DNA of 5,509 bases from assembly GCA_021775715.1 (NCBI GenBank), contig JAJFHI010000267.1, forward strand, positions 1-5,509. The letters run 5' to 3'. This document shows, piece by piece, positions 1 through 5,509 of this stretch. Source of the DNA: Hyphomicrobiaceae bacterium. GTDB taxonomy: Bacteria > Pseudomonadota > Alphaproteobacteria > Rhizobiales > Hyphomicrobiaceae. Every line of letters starts with the position of its first letter. Within the stretch, counting starts at the first letter, position 1. Below the pieces are notes generated by a model. The model was not told the DNA's origin. It did no database searches and was given only the letters and a program-made list of their open reading frames with translations. Made by a program: the position numbers and the translations under genes.

Positions 1-876
1 GCCCAGGGCAAAGCCCTTGGCGATGTAGTTGCGGACGAAATAAATCACGAGCGCACCGGGTATGATTGTGAGCACTCCAGCGGCCGCCAGAACACCCCAG
101 TCGAGCCCTGACGCCGACACGGTTCGCGTCATTACGGCCGAGATCGGTTTTGCAACCGTCGTTGTCAACGTGCGCGCAATCAATAGTTCCACCCAAGAGA
201 ACATGAAACAGAAGAATGCTGCGACACCTATCCCAGATGCAATCAACGGCATGAAAATCTTCAGGAAGAAAGCCGGGAATGAATACCCGTCAATGTAAGC
301 CGTCTCGTCAATCTCTTTGGGTACCCCTGACATAAAGCCCTCAAGGATCCAGACGGCCAGCGGCACGTTGAATAAACAATGCGCAAGCGCGACGGCAATA
401 TGGGTGTCAATCAGACCGAATGCCGAGTAAAGCTGGAAGAACGGCAACACAAACACAGCCGCCGGTGCCATCCGGTTCGACAACAGCCAGAAGAACATGT
501 GCTTATCGCCGAGAAACCTGTAACGCGAAAACGCATAGGCCGCGGGCAATGCGACCGTCAGGGAAATCGCCATGTTCATGGCAACATAGATGATCGAGTT
601 GATGTAGCCATTGTACCAGGATGGGTCCGTCAGGATTATGCGATAGTTGCGTAGCGTCGGATCGCTTGGAATCAGCGTGAATGTCGACAGGATTTCCTGA
701 TTGGTTTTGAAGCTCATATTGATGAGCCAGTAGATCGGCAACAGCAGGAAGATGATATACAGCGTTGGCACGAGCCAGCGCGTGACACTCTTTTTCGCAA
801 AGCGGCTAGCCGACCGCACATTGCTTGTATCGATCGTATCGGTCACCTTGGCGTCAGCCGTATTGGTCATGTCCAT
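1..876 (-). CDS. glpQ: Glycerol ABC transporter permease GlpQ (C-terminal end cut by window edge)
   Basis: Inner-membrane permease subunit of a carbohydrate/polyol importer of the MalG/UgpE type; with GlpP it would form the glycerol translocation path. 292 codons are open from the start to the window edge. The last visible residues (YFVRNYIAKGFALG) look like the usual family C-terminus, so only a few residues and the stop should be missing. Hydrophobic segments are visible near residues 35-53, 92-116, 132-152, 157-178, 205-230 and 260-281. The cytoplasmic EAA loop that docks on the ATPases lies at about 186-211 (PKEIDETAYIDG...FMPL), with the conserved Gly at 197. The start at 876 overlaps the glpP stop as TGATG and is preceded by GGAGGG at 8 nt; an ATG two codons later (870) is the alternative. 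Last visible gene of the operon, translationally coupled to glpP. Family assignment is firm; glycerol as substrate is inferred from the gene set. Confidence 0.9.
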   Translation of the reverse strand, partial: MDMTNTADAKVTDTIDTSNVRSASRFAKKSVTRWLVPTLYIIFLLLPIYWLINMSFKTNQEILSTFTLIPSDPTLRNYRIILTDPSWYNGYINSIIYVAMNMAISLTVALPAAYAFSRYRFLGDKHMFFWLLSNRMAPAAVFVLPFFQLYSAFGLIDTHIAVALAHCLFNVPLAVWILEGFMSGVPKEIDETAYIDGYSFPAFFLKIFMPLIASGIGVAAFFCFMFSWVELLIARTLTTTVAKPISAVMTRTVSASGLDWGVLAAAGVLTIIPGALVIYFVRNYIAKGFALG

Positions 877-1763
877 CACTGCTGCCCTCCAGCCTGCGGC
901 TTGTCGGAGTCAATATTGGACATCACTGTAAAGAACACGTAGCAGACCAACAAAACAATCAACTGATAAATGAGTGACATGGCAGCAGCCGGTCCGAGGT
1001 CAAACTGACCAATTGCCTTCTTGACGAGATCAATCGACATGAACGTCGTCGCAGTTCCCGGCCCGCCACCGGTCAACACGGCCGGCTCAGTGTAAATCAT
1101 GAAGCTGTCCATGAAGCGCAACAGGAACGCGATAATCAAAACACCGCGCAGCTTCGGCAGTTGGATGTAGCGAAACACCGCCCACTTGGATGCCCCGTCA
1201 ATACGCGCCGCCTGGTAATAATCTTCCGGTATTGCAGACAGTCCAGCATAACAAAGCAGCACCACAAGACTGGTCCAGTGCCACACGTCCATCAGGATTA
1301 CCGTGAACCAAGCGCCGAATATGCTGGTCGCGTAGTTGTACCCCATACCCAACTGCGTAAGCGTGTGCCCCATCAAGCCGATATCGTTGCGCGCAAATAC
1401 GAGCCAGATCGTCCCAACCACATTCCAAGGAATAAGAAGCGGTAGCGCCATGAGCACGAGACATACCGAGACCCATGGACCCTTTTTTGGCATCGACAAG
1501 GCAATGGCGATCCCGAGTGGTATCTCGATTGCCAGAATAATGAAGGAGAATGCCAGGTTGCGTCCGAGCGCATGGTGGAACCTATCCGACCGCAAAACTT
1601 CTACGAACCATTCGGTCCCGGCCCAGAAAAACTTGTTGGCCCCGAAGGTGTCCTGCACTGAATAGTTGACGACCGTCATAATCGGGATAATCGCGCTGAA
1701 TGCGACGAGGACAACGACGGGAAACACTAGAAACCAGGCTCTGTTGTCGTAGGGCTTGTTCAT
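876..1763 (-). CDS. glpP: Glycerol ABC transporter permease GlpP
   Basis: Inner-membrane permease subunit (295 aa) of the MalF/UgpA type, partner of GlpQ. Hydrophobic segments are seen near residues 10-32, 69-90, 97-123, 147-175, 206-224 and 258-282, fitting the six-helix core expected of the family. The EAA loop lies at about 180-203 (PEDYYQAARIDGA...IQLP), with the key Gly at 190; this contacts the GlpS/GlpT Q-loop clefts. The AVLTGGGPGTAT stretch at 228-239 is typical of this permease family. The start overlaps the glpT stop as ATGA and has a strong ribosome site, AGGGGAGG, 7 nt upstream. The C-terminal tail is hydrophilic and Gln/Gly-rich. Glycerol specificity is inferred from the neighbouring unusual ATPase pair and the glpD-like gene; a generic sugar permease annotation would be the fallback. 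Confidence 0.93.
   Translation of the reverse strand: MNKPYDNRAWFLVFPVVVLVAFSAIIPIMTVVNYSVQDTFGANKFFWAGTEWFVEVLRSDRFHHALGRNLAFSFIILAIEIPLGIAIALSMPKKGPWVSVCLVLMALPLLIPWNVVGTIWLVFARNDIGLMGHTLTQLGMGYNYATSIFGAWFTVILMDVWHWTSLVVLLCYAGLSAIPEDYYQAARIDGASKWAVFRYIQLPKLRGVLIIAFLLRFMDSFMIYTEPAVLTGGGPGTATTFMSIDLVKKAIGQFDLGPAAAMSLIYQLIVLLVCYVFFTVMSNIDSDKPQAGGQQ
885..890 (-). promoter_or_regulatory. Ribosome binding site of glpQ, inside the end of glpP
   Basis: GGAGGG on the minus strand, 8 nt before the ATG at 876. The spacing favours 876 over the ATG at 870. It lies within the last codons of glpP, so glpQ probably starts by reinitiation or coupled translation across the TGATG junction. Confidence 0.6.
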
Positions 1764-2839
1764 GACGCGGCCTCCCCTCTGACGAGATGGGAATCGCGGT
1801 ACAAATTGATCCGTGAGGTATCGAAGTAAGCGGTTGCATCTGCCGGCACCGAACTTCCCTCCGGTAACATCGCGCTGACCGGATAACCTTCAAGTTGGGC
1901 ATGCACAATCTTGAACCGGCCAATGTCCTCGACCGACTTCACCTGGATTGGCATACCGTTTTTGCCCGCTCCGAGCGATACAAACTCCGGACGAATACCA
2001 AGCTCGATCTTACCCGTAAGTCCCGAATACCCTTTGTTCAGTGGAATGTCCTGCGACCCAACCCTGGCAACACCACCCGACACGTCACACGGAAGAATGT
2101 TCATTCCTGGCGAGCCGATAAAGTAACCAACAAAGGTGTGCGCGGGCTCATCGAACAGTTCCTCCGGCGTGCCAATCTGGACCACCTCGCCCTCGAACAT
2201 CACCACAACCTTGTCCGCAAATGTTAGCGCTTCGGTCTGATCGTGCGTGACGTAGATCATCGTGTGGCCAAGTTGGCGGTGGAGCTCTTTGAGCTTCGTG
2301 CGCAGCTGCCACTTCATATGCGGATCGATCACCGTCAGCGGCTCGTCGAAGAGAATGGCATTAACGTCGTAACGGACCAGACCACGACCGAGTGATATCT
2401 TCTGTTTCTCATCTGCCGTCAGGTCGCGCGCCTTTCGGTCCGCCTTGGCACCAAGATCGAGAATACCGATCATGTCGTTGACACGCTTTGTGATTTCATC
2501 AGTCGCGACGCCACGATTGACCAAAGGGAACGCTAGGTTTTCGCGAACGGTCATAGTGTCGTAGATCACGGGAAACTGGAAAACCTGGGCAATGTTGCGA
2601 TCTTCCGGCTGCAGCTCAGTTACATCTTTGCCATCAAACAGCACATTCCCTTTCGACGGCACCAGCAGTCCGGAAATGATATTGAGCAGCGTTGTTTTCC
2701 CACACCCAGATGGCCCAAGCAGCGCGTATGCACCCCCGTCGCTCCAGACGTGATCAATTTCTTTCAATGCAAAGTCGGCATCTGTCTTCGGCGCGGGAAG
2801 ATAAGAGTGTGCCAGCTTATCGAGTGTTATCTCTGCCAT
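1760..2839 (-). CDS. glpT: Glycerol ABC transporter ATP-binding protein GlpT (degenerate signature motif)
   Basis: One of two nucleotide-binding subunits (359 aa, MalK/UgpC-like length) powering the glycerol importer on the cytoplasmic face. Walker A is GPSGCGKTT at 42-50, the Q-loop Gln is at 88, Walker B with catalytic Glu is AILFDE at 161-166, the D-loop is VID at 170-172, and the H-loop His is at 199 in VTHDQTEAL. A TOBE/OB-like regulatory domain follows from about residue 240, including ELGIRPEF. The ABC signature, normally LSGGQ, is replaced by LTADEKQ at 140-146; as I recall, this replacement is shared by GlpT homologues and sets them apart from MalK. The protein should therefore supply Walker A/B and H-loop to a working site but a poor signature to the other. 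It starts 9 bp after the glpS stop, with GGAG 12 nt upstream. This GlpT is an ATPase, unrelated to the E. coli glycerol-3-phosphate antiporter of the same name. Confidence 0.93.
   Translation of the reverse strand: MAEITLDKLAHSYLPAPKTDADFALKEIDHVWSDGGAYALLGPSGCGKTTLLNIISGLLVPSKGNVLFDGKDVTELQPEDRNIAQVFQFPVIYDTMTVRENLAFPLVNRGVATDEITKRVNDMIGILDLGAKADRKARDLTADEKQKISLGRGLVRYDVNAILFDEPLTVIDPHMKWQLRTKLKELHRQLGHTMIYVTHDQTEALTFADKVVVMFEGEVVQIGTPEELFDEPAHTFVGYFIGSPGMNILPCDVSGGVARVGSQDIPLNKGYSGLTGKIELGIRPEFVSLGAGKNGMPIQVKSVEDIGRFKIVHAQLEGYPVSAMLPEGSSVPADATAYFDTSRINLYRDSHLVRGEAAS
1771..1778 (-). promoter_or_regulatory. Strong ribosome binding site of glpP
   Basis: AGGGGAGG on the minus strand, 7 nt before the glpP ATG at 1763 and embedded in the end of glpT. 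It fixes the glpP start at the ATGA overlap. Confidence 0.65.
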
Positions 2840-2848
2840 CGGGCCGTC

Positions 2849-3931
2849 TTACTCCGCGTGTTGCGCTTGAGGCGCGAGAACCAAATTTGACTGATTATCG
2901 AAGACAAAAATCTTTGACTGATCGAGGTAGGCCGTAACTTCGTCGCCGACATTCATTCGATGCACGCCATGCATCAAAGCCACCATCCTCAGGCCATCTC
3001 TGTTGAGGTGAACATAGCTTTCCGAGCCGGTGATCTCTGTCGCCGTAATTTCAGTCTTAACAGCCAGTGCATGCCCGGCCGGTTGGCTCAGCATCAAGTG
3101 ATGTGGGCGAATGCCAAGACTGTAATCGCCGTCGGAAAGTCCTGAGATCGAATGTGGAATTCCAATTGAGCCATCGGCAAACGCAAACGTTGATGCTGTC
3201 TTGCGCACTGGCACAACATTCATCGGCGGGTCTGAGAACGTCTGCGCTGTCAGAAGGTCTGCGGGATGATTGTGCACATCGATCGTTTTGCCAAATTGGG
3301 TAACACGTCCCTCGTGCAACGTTGCCGTTTTCCCGCCAAGCAATAGCGCTTCGTGAGGCTCCGTCGTCGCATAAACGAATATGGCACCAGTCTCTGCAAA
3401 AATCTTTGGAAGTTCAGTGCGTAACTCTTCTCGTAACTTGTAGTCGAGGTTGGCCAGCGGCTCATCTAGCAAAACCAAGCTCGCGTCTTTCACCAAAGCC
3501 CGGGCAAGCGCTGTGCGCTGCTGCTGGCCACCGGACAAATTTAGCGGTGTGCGATCGAGAAATGGCGTCAGCTTCATCAGTTCGGCTGCAGCACGGACGC
3601 GCTTGTCAATCGTCGCCTTGTCAACACCAGAAACGCGCATCGGCGACGCGATGTTCTCATAGACTGTTGCGGCCGGGTAATTAATAAACTGCTGATAGAC
3701 CATGGCGACATTGCGCTTCTGGACTGGAACGCCCAGCACGCTGCTTCCGTCCATGAGGATATCCCCTGATGTCGGCTTTTCCAGCCCGGCCATCAGACGC
3801 ATAAGGGTGGTCTTACCGGAAAGCGTTGGCCCCAACAGAACGTTGACGGACCCCTTTTCCAGCGCCAATGACACATCCGAGATGTGTGCGCTTTGGCCGA
3901 CTTGCTTGCTGACATTTTTCAGTTCAAGCAT
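2849..3931 (-). CDS. glpS: Glycerol ABC transporter ATP-binding protein GlpS (H-loop His replaced)
   Basis: The second ATPase subunit (360 aa from the chosen start), first gene of the operon. Walker A is GPTLSGKTT at 34-42, the Q-loop Gln is at 80, the signature LSGGQQQR is at 132-139, Walker B is LVLLDE at 152-157, and the D-loop is ANLD at 160-163. The H-loop position, where His is nearly invariant (VTHD), reads ATTE, so Thr190 stands in for His. A TOBE-like C-terminal domain contains SLGIRPHH. I chose the ATG at 3931 (MLELKNVSK) because MalK-like ATPases begin right at this first beta strand, and GGA lies 7 nt upstream. An in-frame ATG at 3943 (AGGG only 0-3 nt ahead) and another at 3994 would add 4 or 21 residues without domain content. 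It pairs with GlpT, whose signature is degenerate, in a probably asymmetric heterodimer. Confidence 0.92.
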   Translation of the reverse strand: MLELKNVSKQVGQSAHISDVSLALEKGSVNVLLGPTLSGKTTLMRLMAGLEKPTSGDILMDGSSVLGVPVQKRNVAMVYQQFINYPAATVYENIASPMRVSGVDKATIDKRVRAAAELMKLTPFLDRTPLNLSGGQQQRTALARALVKDASLVLLDEPLANLDYKLREELRTELPKIFAETGAIFVYATTEPHEALLLGGKTATLHEGRVTQFGKTIDVHNHPADLLTAQTFSDPPMNVVPVRKTASTFAFADGSIGIPHSISGLSDGDYSLGIRPHHLMLSQPAGHALAVKTEITATEITGSESYVHLNRDGLRMVALMHGVHRMNVGDEVTAYLDQSKIFVFDNQSNLVLAPQAQHAE

Positions 3932-3964
3932 CTGTGTTTCCATCCCTATTTCGCAACTCAACCG

Positions 3965-3977
3965 GGCGAATTTCGCC
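3965..3977. promoter_or_regulatory. Palindrome in the glpS leader
   Basis: GGCGAA-T-TTCGCC is a perfect 13-bp palindrome around one central base, 34 bp upstream of the glpS ATG. As DNA it could bind a dimeric regulator; as RNA it allows only a short stem (4-5 bp with a 3-5 nt loop). It lies just downstream of a TATAAG box at 3997-4002. Function is inferred from position only. Confidence 0.35.
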
Positions 3978-3996
3978 TCTTTGTTGCTGCGCATTT

Positions 3997-4002
3997 CTTA
4001 TA
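3997..4002 (-). promoter_or_regulatory. Possible -10 element for the glpSTPQ operon
   Basis: TATAAG on the minus strand, inside an A/T-rich run, 65 bp before the glpS ATG. There is no good -35 hexamer at 16-18 bp, so either an activator is needed or this is a chance match. If it is used, the transcript would start near 3990 and carry the 3965-3977 palindrome in its leader. Confidence 0.2.
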
Positions 4003-4052
4003 TTTTTTCGATCACGTCCCTTACGTTATCGTTTCAGAGTTCGAAGCCTAGT

Positions 4053-4070
4053 GGCCAAATTGTATTGGCC
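4053..4070. promoter_or_regulatory. Inverted repeat upstream of glpS
   Basis: GGCCAA-N6-TTGGCC, perfect 6-bp arms with a 6-bp spacer, 122 bp upstream of the glpS ATG and about 50 bp upstream of the possible -10 box. The 18-bp span with half-sites 12 bp apart would suit a dimeric repressor or activator. The bound protein is unknown. Confidence 0.35.
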
Positions 4071-4545
4071 GAAAAAGTCTCTCTACGTTTTCATCGCACA
4101 CACGCATCGAAGACGATAGTCAACTTCGTGTTCCGCTGACGAAGCGTGACAGATGTCTGCCGCCGTGTCGCCAGTGTTTTATCGCTCCGTTCCCACCTTC
4201 AAAAAAGTGCAGGTAAAACGTGCTGCAGAATTTCCGACATCGTCCGCACCACCATACGTTGATTGTGCAGCGCCACATAACATCATGTCCGACAGGAAAG
4301 CCCATGCTTGCATCGCAGCAATACTCAGCATTGCAATTATGAGTACGTATGTGCTGTCGATCGCAAGAAAGCACTCAACCATCAAAGCCCCTGGCAACGT
4401 CTGTTATGTCATGTGCAATGCGCCTAACATCCACTGGCGATGCGTTTCCGCGCATCATCAACGATCGGCAAATTTCTAAATTCATAATTACAAAAAATGA
4501 TTGATTAGGCAAGGTGTTTGAGCAAGATTGAACCTGCGTGCACAA

Positions 4546-4581
4546 GATTAGAGCGAATATTATCTGTAAAAGCCTCTAATC
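4546..4581. promoter_or_regulatory. 8-bp inverted repeat upstream of the glpD-like gene
   Basis: GATTAGAG (4546-4553) and CTCTAATC (4574-4581) are perfect inverted copies separated by 20 bp. A further GATTAG lies at 4503-4508. The outer edge is about 105 bp before the ATG at 4687. Candidate operator for a regulator of the DeoR/GlpR or another dimeric family, or a leader stem-loop. Which of these is not decided by the sequence. Confidence 0.35.
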
Positions 4582-4583
4582 GG

Positions 4584-4619
4584 CCCGCTGTCCCTTGTCG
4601 TTCTTCGACAAGACGCGGG
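4584..4619 (+). promoter_or_regulatory. Two-part hairpin in the probable leader of the glpD-like gene
   Basis: The inner stem is CTTGTCG (4594-4600), loop TTCTT, CGACAAG (4606-4612): 7 perfect base pairs with a 5-nt loop. The outer stem is CCCGC (4584-4588) with GCGGG (4615-4619), separated from the inner one by an asymmetric internal loop (TGTCC against AC). No T-tract follows, so it is not an intrinsic terminator. The outer 3' arm runs into GGGGGA (4617-4622), a purine run that could be the ribosome site for the ATG at 4636. Confidence 0.4.
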
Positions 4620-4624
4620 GGAAC

Positions 4625-4642
4625 AATTCATAACCATGAATT
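4625..4642. promoter_or_regulatory. Inverted repeat covering the upstream alternative ATG
   Basis: AATTCAT (4625-4631), AACC, ATGAATT (4636-4642): perfect 7-bp arms with a 4-nt loop. The right arm contains the in-frame ATG at 4636, so in RNA that codon would be paired, favouring initiation at 4687. It may instead be a DNA operator in the leader. Confidence 0.3.
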
Positions 4643-4686
4643 TGTATAGCGGATTTTTTGAAAACGCTCAAAGTAAGAGAAAAGAC

Positions 4687-5509
4687 ATGCGGCGCAACGA
4701 ACGCCTTGCAAAAATACGCAAACTTGACGGACGCCACATCCCGGTTCTCATCATCGGTGGCGGCATCAACGGTGCCGGCGTGTTTCGCGACCTAGCGTTC
4801 AACGGCACCGCGTGTCTCATCATTGACAAGTCTGATTTTTGCTCAGGCTCTAGTGCTGCACCTTCGCGCTTGATCCACGGCGGTTTGCGTTATCTCGAAA
4901 ACGGTGAATTCCGCTTGGTTTCAGAGTCAACGCGTGAACGCAATTTACTTCTTAGAAATGCCTCGCATGTCGTGAAGCCGTTGCGCACAACCGTGCCGAT
5001 CACGACATGGATGTCGGGGCTTATACCTGCAGCCTTGCGTTTTCTGCACCTGTCGAACGCCACCGGAGCGCGCGGGGCAGGCATCGTTAAAGCTGGATTG
5101 CTGATATACGACTGGCTGGGTCGACGTGAAAAAGTCTTGCCTAACCACTACATGATGGGCAAGCAAGCATCGTTGCAACACCTCCCTCTGCTGCGCGACG
5201 ACATCGTTGCAACGGCGACATACTACGATGCCCTCGTCACACACCCCGAACGCCTCTGTTTTGAAGTCATTTCGGATGGCATGTCGGAAAATCCGTCGTG
5301 CCAGGCATTCAATTATATGTCGGTGACCGGTCAAAATGACGGAAAGATCCAACTCCTCGACGAGATCAGTGGCACAACCGTATCCATCACCACCGACATA
5401 ATCTGCAACACAGCCGGTCCGTGGATCGACAAGGTCAATGCCAGACTTGGACGCGATACCGCATACATAGGCGGCTCGAAAGGTTCTCATGTGGTTCTGG
5501 ATAACGAGC
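4687..5509 (+). CDS. glpD: GlpD-family FAD-dependent glycerol-3-phosphate dehydrogenase (C-terminal part cut by window edge)
   Basis: Flavoprotein expected to oxidise sn-glycerol-3-phosphate to dihydroxyacetone phosphate at the inner face of the membrane, passing electrons to quinone. About 274 codons are present, roughly half of a usual 500-570 aa GlpD. Counting from the chosen start, the FAD Rossmann motif GGGINGAG is at about 24-31, an acidic residue ending beta-2 (IIDK) is at 47, and the DAO signature SSAAPSRLIHGGLRYLE is at 55-71, close to E. coli GlpD, followed by EFRLVSES. The later NTAGPWID is the second FAD-contact motif. The start at 4687 has AAGAGA 6 nt upstream and gives the short N-terminus I recall for this subfamily; the in-frame ATG at 4636 would add 17 residues. 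It is divergent from the transporter operon. The sequence seems to belong to a branch separate from the classical GlpD, so a related polyol-phosphate substrate is possible. Confidence 0.85.
   Translation, partial: MRRNERLAKIRKLDGRHIPVLIIGGGINGAGVFRDLAFNGTACLIIDKSDFCSGSSAAPSRLIHGGLRYLENGEFRLVSESTRERNLLLRNASHVVKPLRTTVPITTWMSGLIPAALRFLHLSNATGARGAGIVKAGLLIYDWLGRREKVLPNHYMMGKQASLQHLPLLRDDIVATATYYDALVTHPERLCFEVISDGMSENPSCQAFNYMSVTGQNDGKIQLLDEISGTTVSITTDIICNTAGPWIDKVNARLGRDTAYIGGSKGSHVVLDNE

Larger units (their letters stand above)
3932..4686. other. Divergent intergenic region between glpS and the glpD-like gene
   Basis: About 750 bp with no convincing gene. The parts near each gene are rich in short inverted repeats (3965-3977, 4053-4070, 4546-4581, 4584-4619, 4625-4642), as expected for a divergent regulatory region. 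The central stretch of roughly 4145-4480 has no clear signal except a 6-bp hairpin GATGCG-N6-CGCATC (4439-4456), without a T-tract, and one weak minus-strand reading frame starting at 4382 (67 codons). No glpR-like repressor, tRNA or insertion-sequence remnant was recognised. Promoters for both genes must lie here, but no consensus pair stands out. Confidence 0.7.

Noticed and set aside
3322..3684. Plus-strand 120-codon frame antisense to glpS, and other long antisense frames at 1161-1665, 1895-2227 and 3702-4139
   Set aside because: Shadows of the well-supported transporter genes, which show full ABC motifs in the other strand.
4118..4123. TTGACT on the minus strand as a -35 box for glpS
   Set aside because: A perfect 5/6 match, but no acceptable -10 hexamer at 16-18 bp downstream; the nearest (TGCGAT) is at 19 bp and poor.
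4120..4374. Minus-strand 84-codon reading frame rich in Cys, His and Trp
   Set aside because: Composition looks like random translation, and there is no motif or ribosome site.
4439..4456. Hairpin GATGCG-N6-CGCATC as a terminator
   Set aside because: Only 6 bp, and no T-tract on either strand after the stem.
4153..4479. Plus-strand 108-codon reading frame in the intergenic region
   Set aside because: No ribosome site of note, no recognised domain, unlikely composition, and overlapped by a minus-strand frame with an equal or better start.
4558..4563. TATTAT as the -10 box for the glpD-like gene
   Set aside because: No matching -35 at proper distance; TTGAAC at 4528-4533 is 24 bp away. The promoter is left uncalled.
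4945..5490. Minus-strand 181-codon frame antisense to the glpD-like gene
   Set aside because: The plus strand encodes clear GlpD FAD-binding motifs; the antisense frame has no recognisable domain.
1..5509. CRISPR arrays, tRNA or rRNA genes, insertion sequences, prophage or toxin-antitoxin genes
   Set aside because: No repeat-spacer pattern, cloverleaf, transposase frame or terminal inverted repeats were seen.

Overview
The window carries most of a glycerol uptake locus of the GlpSTPQ type, found in rhizobia and other Alphaproteobacteria, with a divergent glycerol-3-phosphate dehydrogenase-like gene. Protein similarity points to an alphaproteobacterium, probably Rhizobiales or a near relative. 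By eye the base composition is close to half G+C, lower than typical soil rhizobia, so a marine or otherwise atypical member is possible. This placement is inference from recalled family features, not from a search.

Layout. The minus strand, read from right to left, holds a compact transporter operon: glpS (ATPase, 3931 to 2849), glpT (ATPase, 2839 to 1760), glpP (permease, 1763 to 876) and glpQ (permease, 876 to the left edge, lacking only its last few codons). The genes are 9 bp apart or overlap (ATGA and TGATG junctions), so they are almost certainly co-transcribed and translationally coupled. The periplasmic glycerol-binding protein (glpV) and any glpU would lie beyond the left edge and are not seen. 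A gene-poor interval of about 750 bp (3932-4686) separates glpS from a plus-strand FAD-dependent GlpD-family oxidoreductase, which runs off the right edge. The interval contains several inverted repeats near the two divergent genes, which are candidate operators or leader hairpins. No glpR, glpK or glpF is visible.

How the genes work together. GlpP and GlpQ form the membrane channel and GlpS and GlpT the ATPase pair of an importer for glycerol (or a related polyol) delivered by an external binding protein. After phosphorylation by a glycerol kinase encoded elsewhere, glycerol-3-phosphate would be oxidised to dihydroxyacetone phosphate by the GlpD-like flavoenzyme.

The most interesting reading concerns the two ATPases. 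GlpT lacks a recognisable LSGGQ signature but keeps its H-loop histidine. GlpS keeps LSGGQ but has threonine at the H-loop position. In a heterodimer these two losses fall in the same composite ATP site, leaving one consensus and one degenerate site. That asymmetry is known from some ABC exporters but is unusual for a MalK-like importer.
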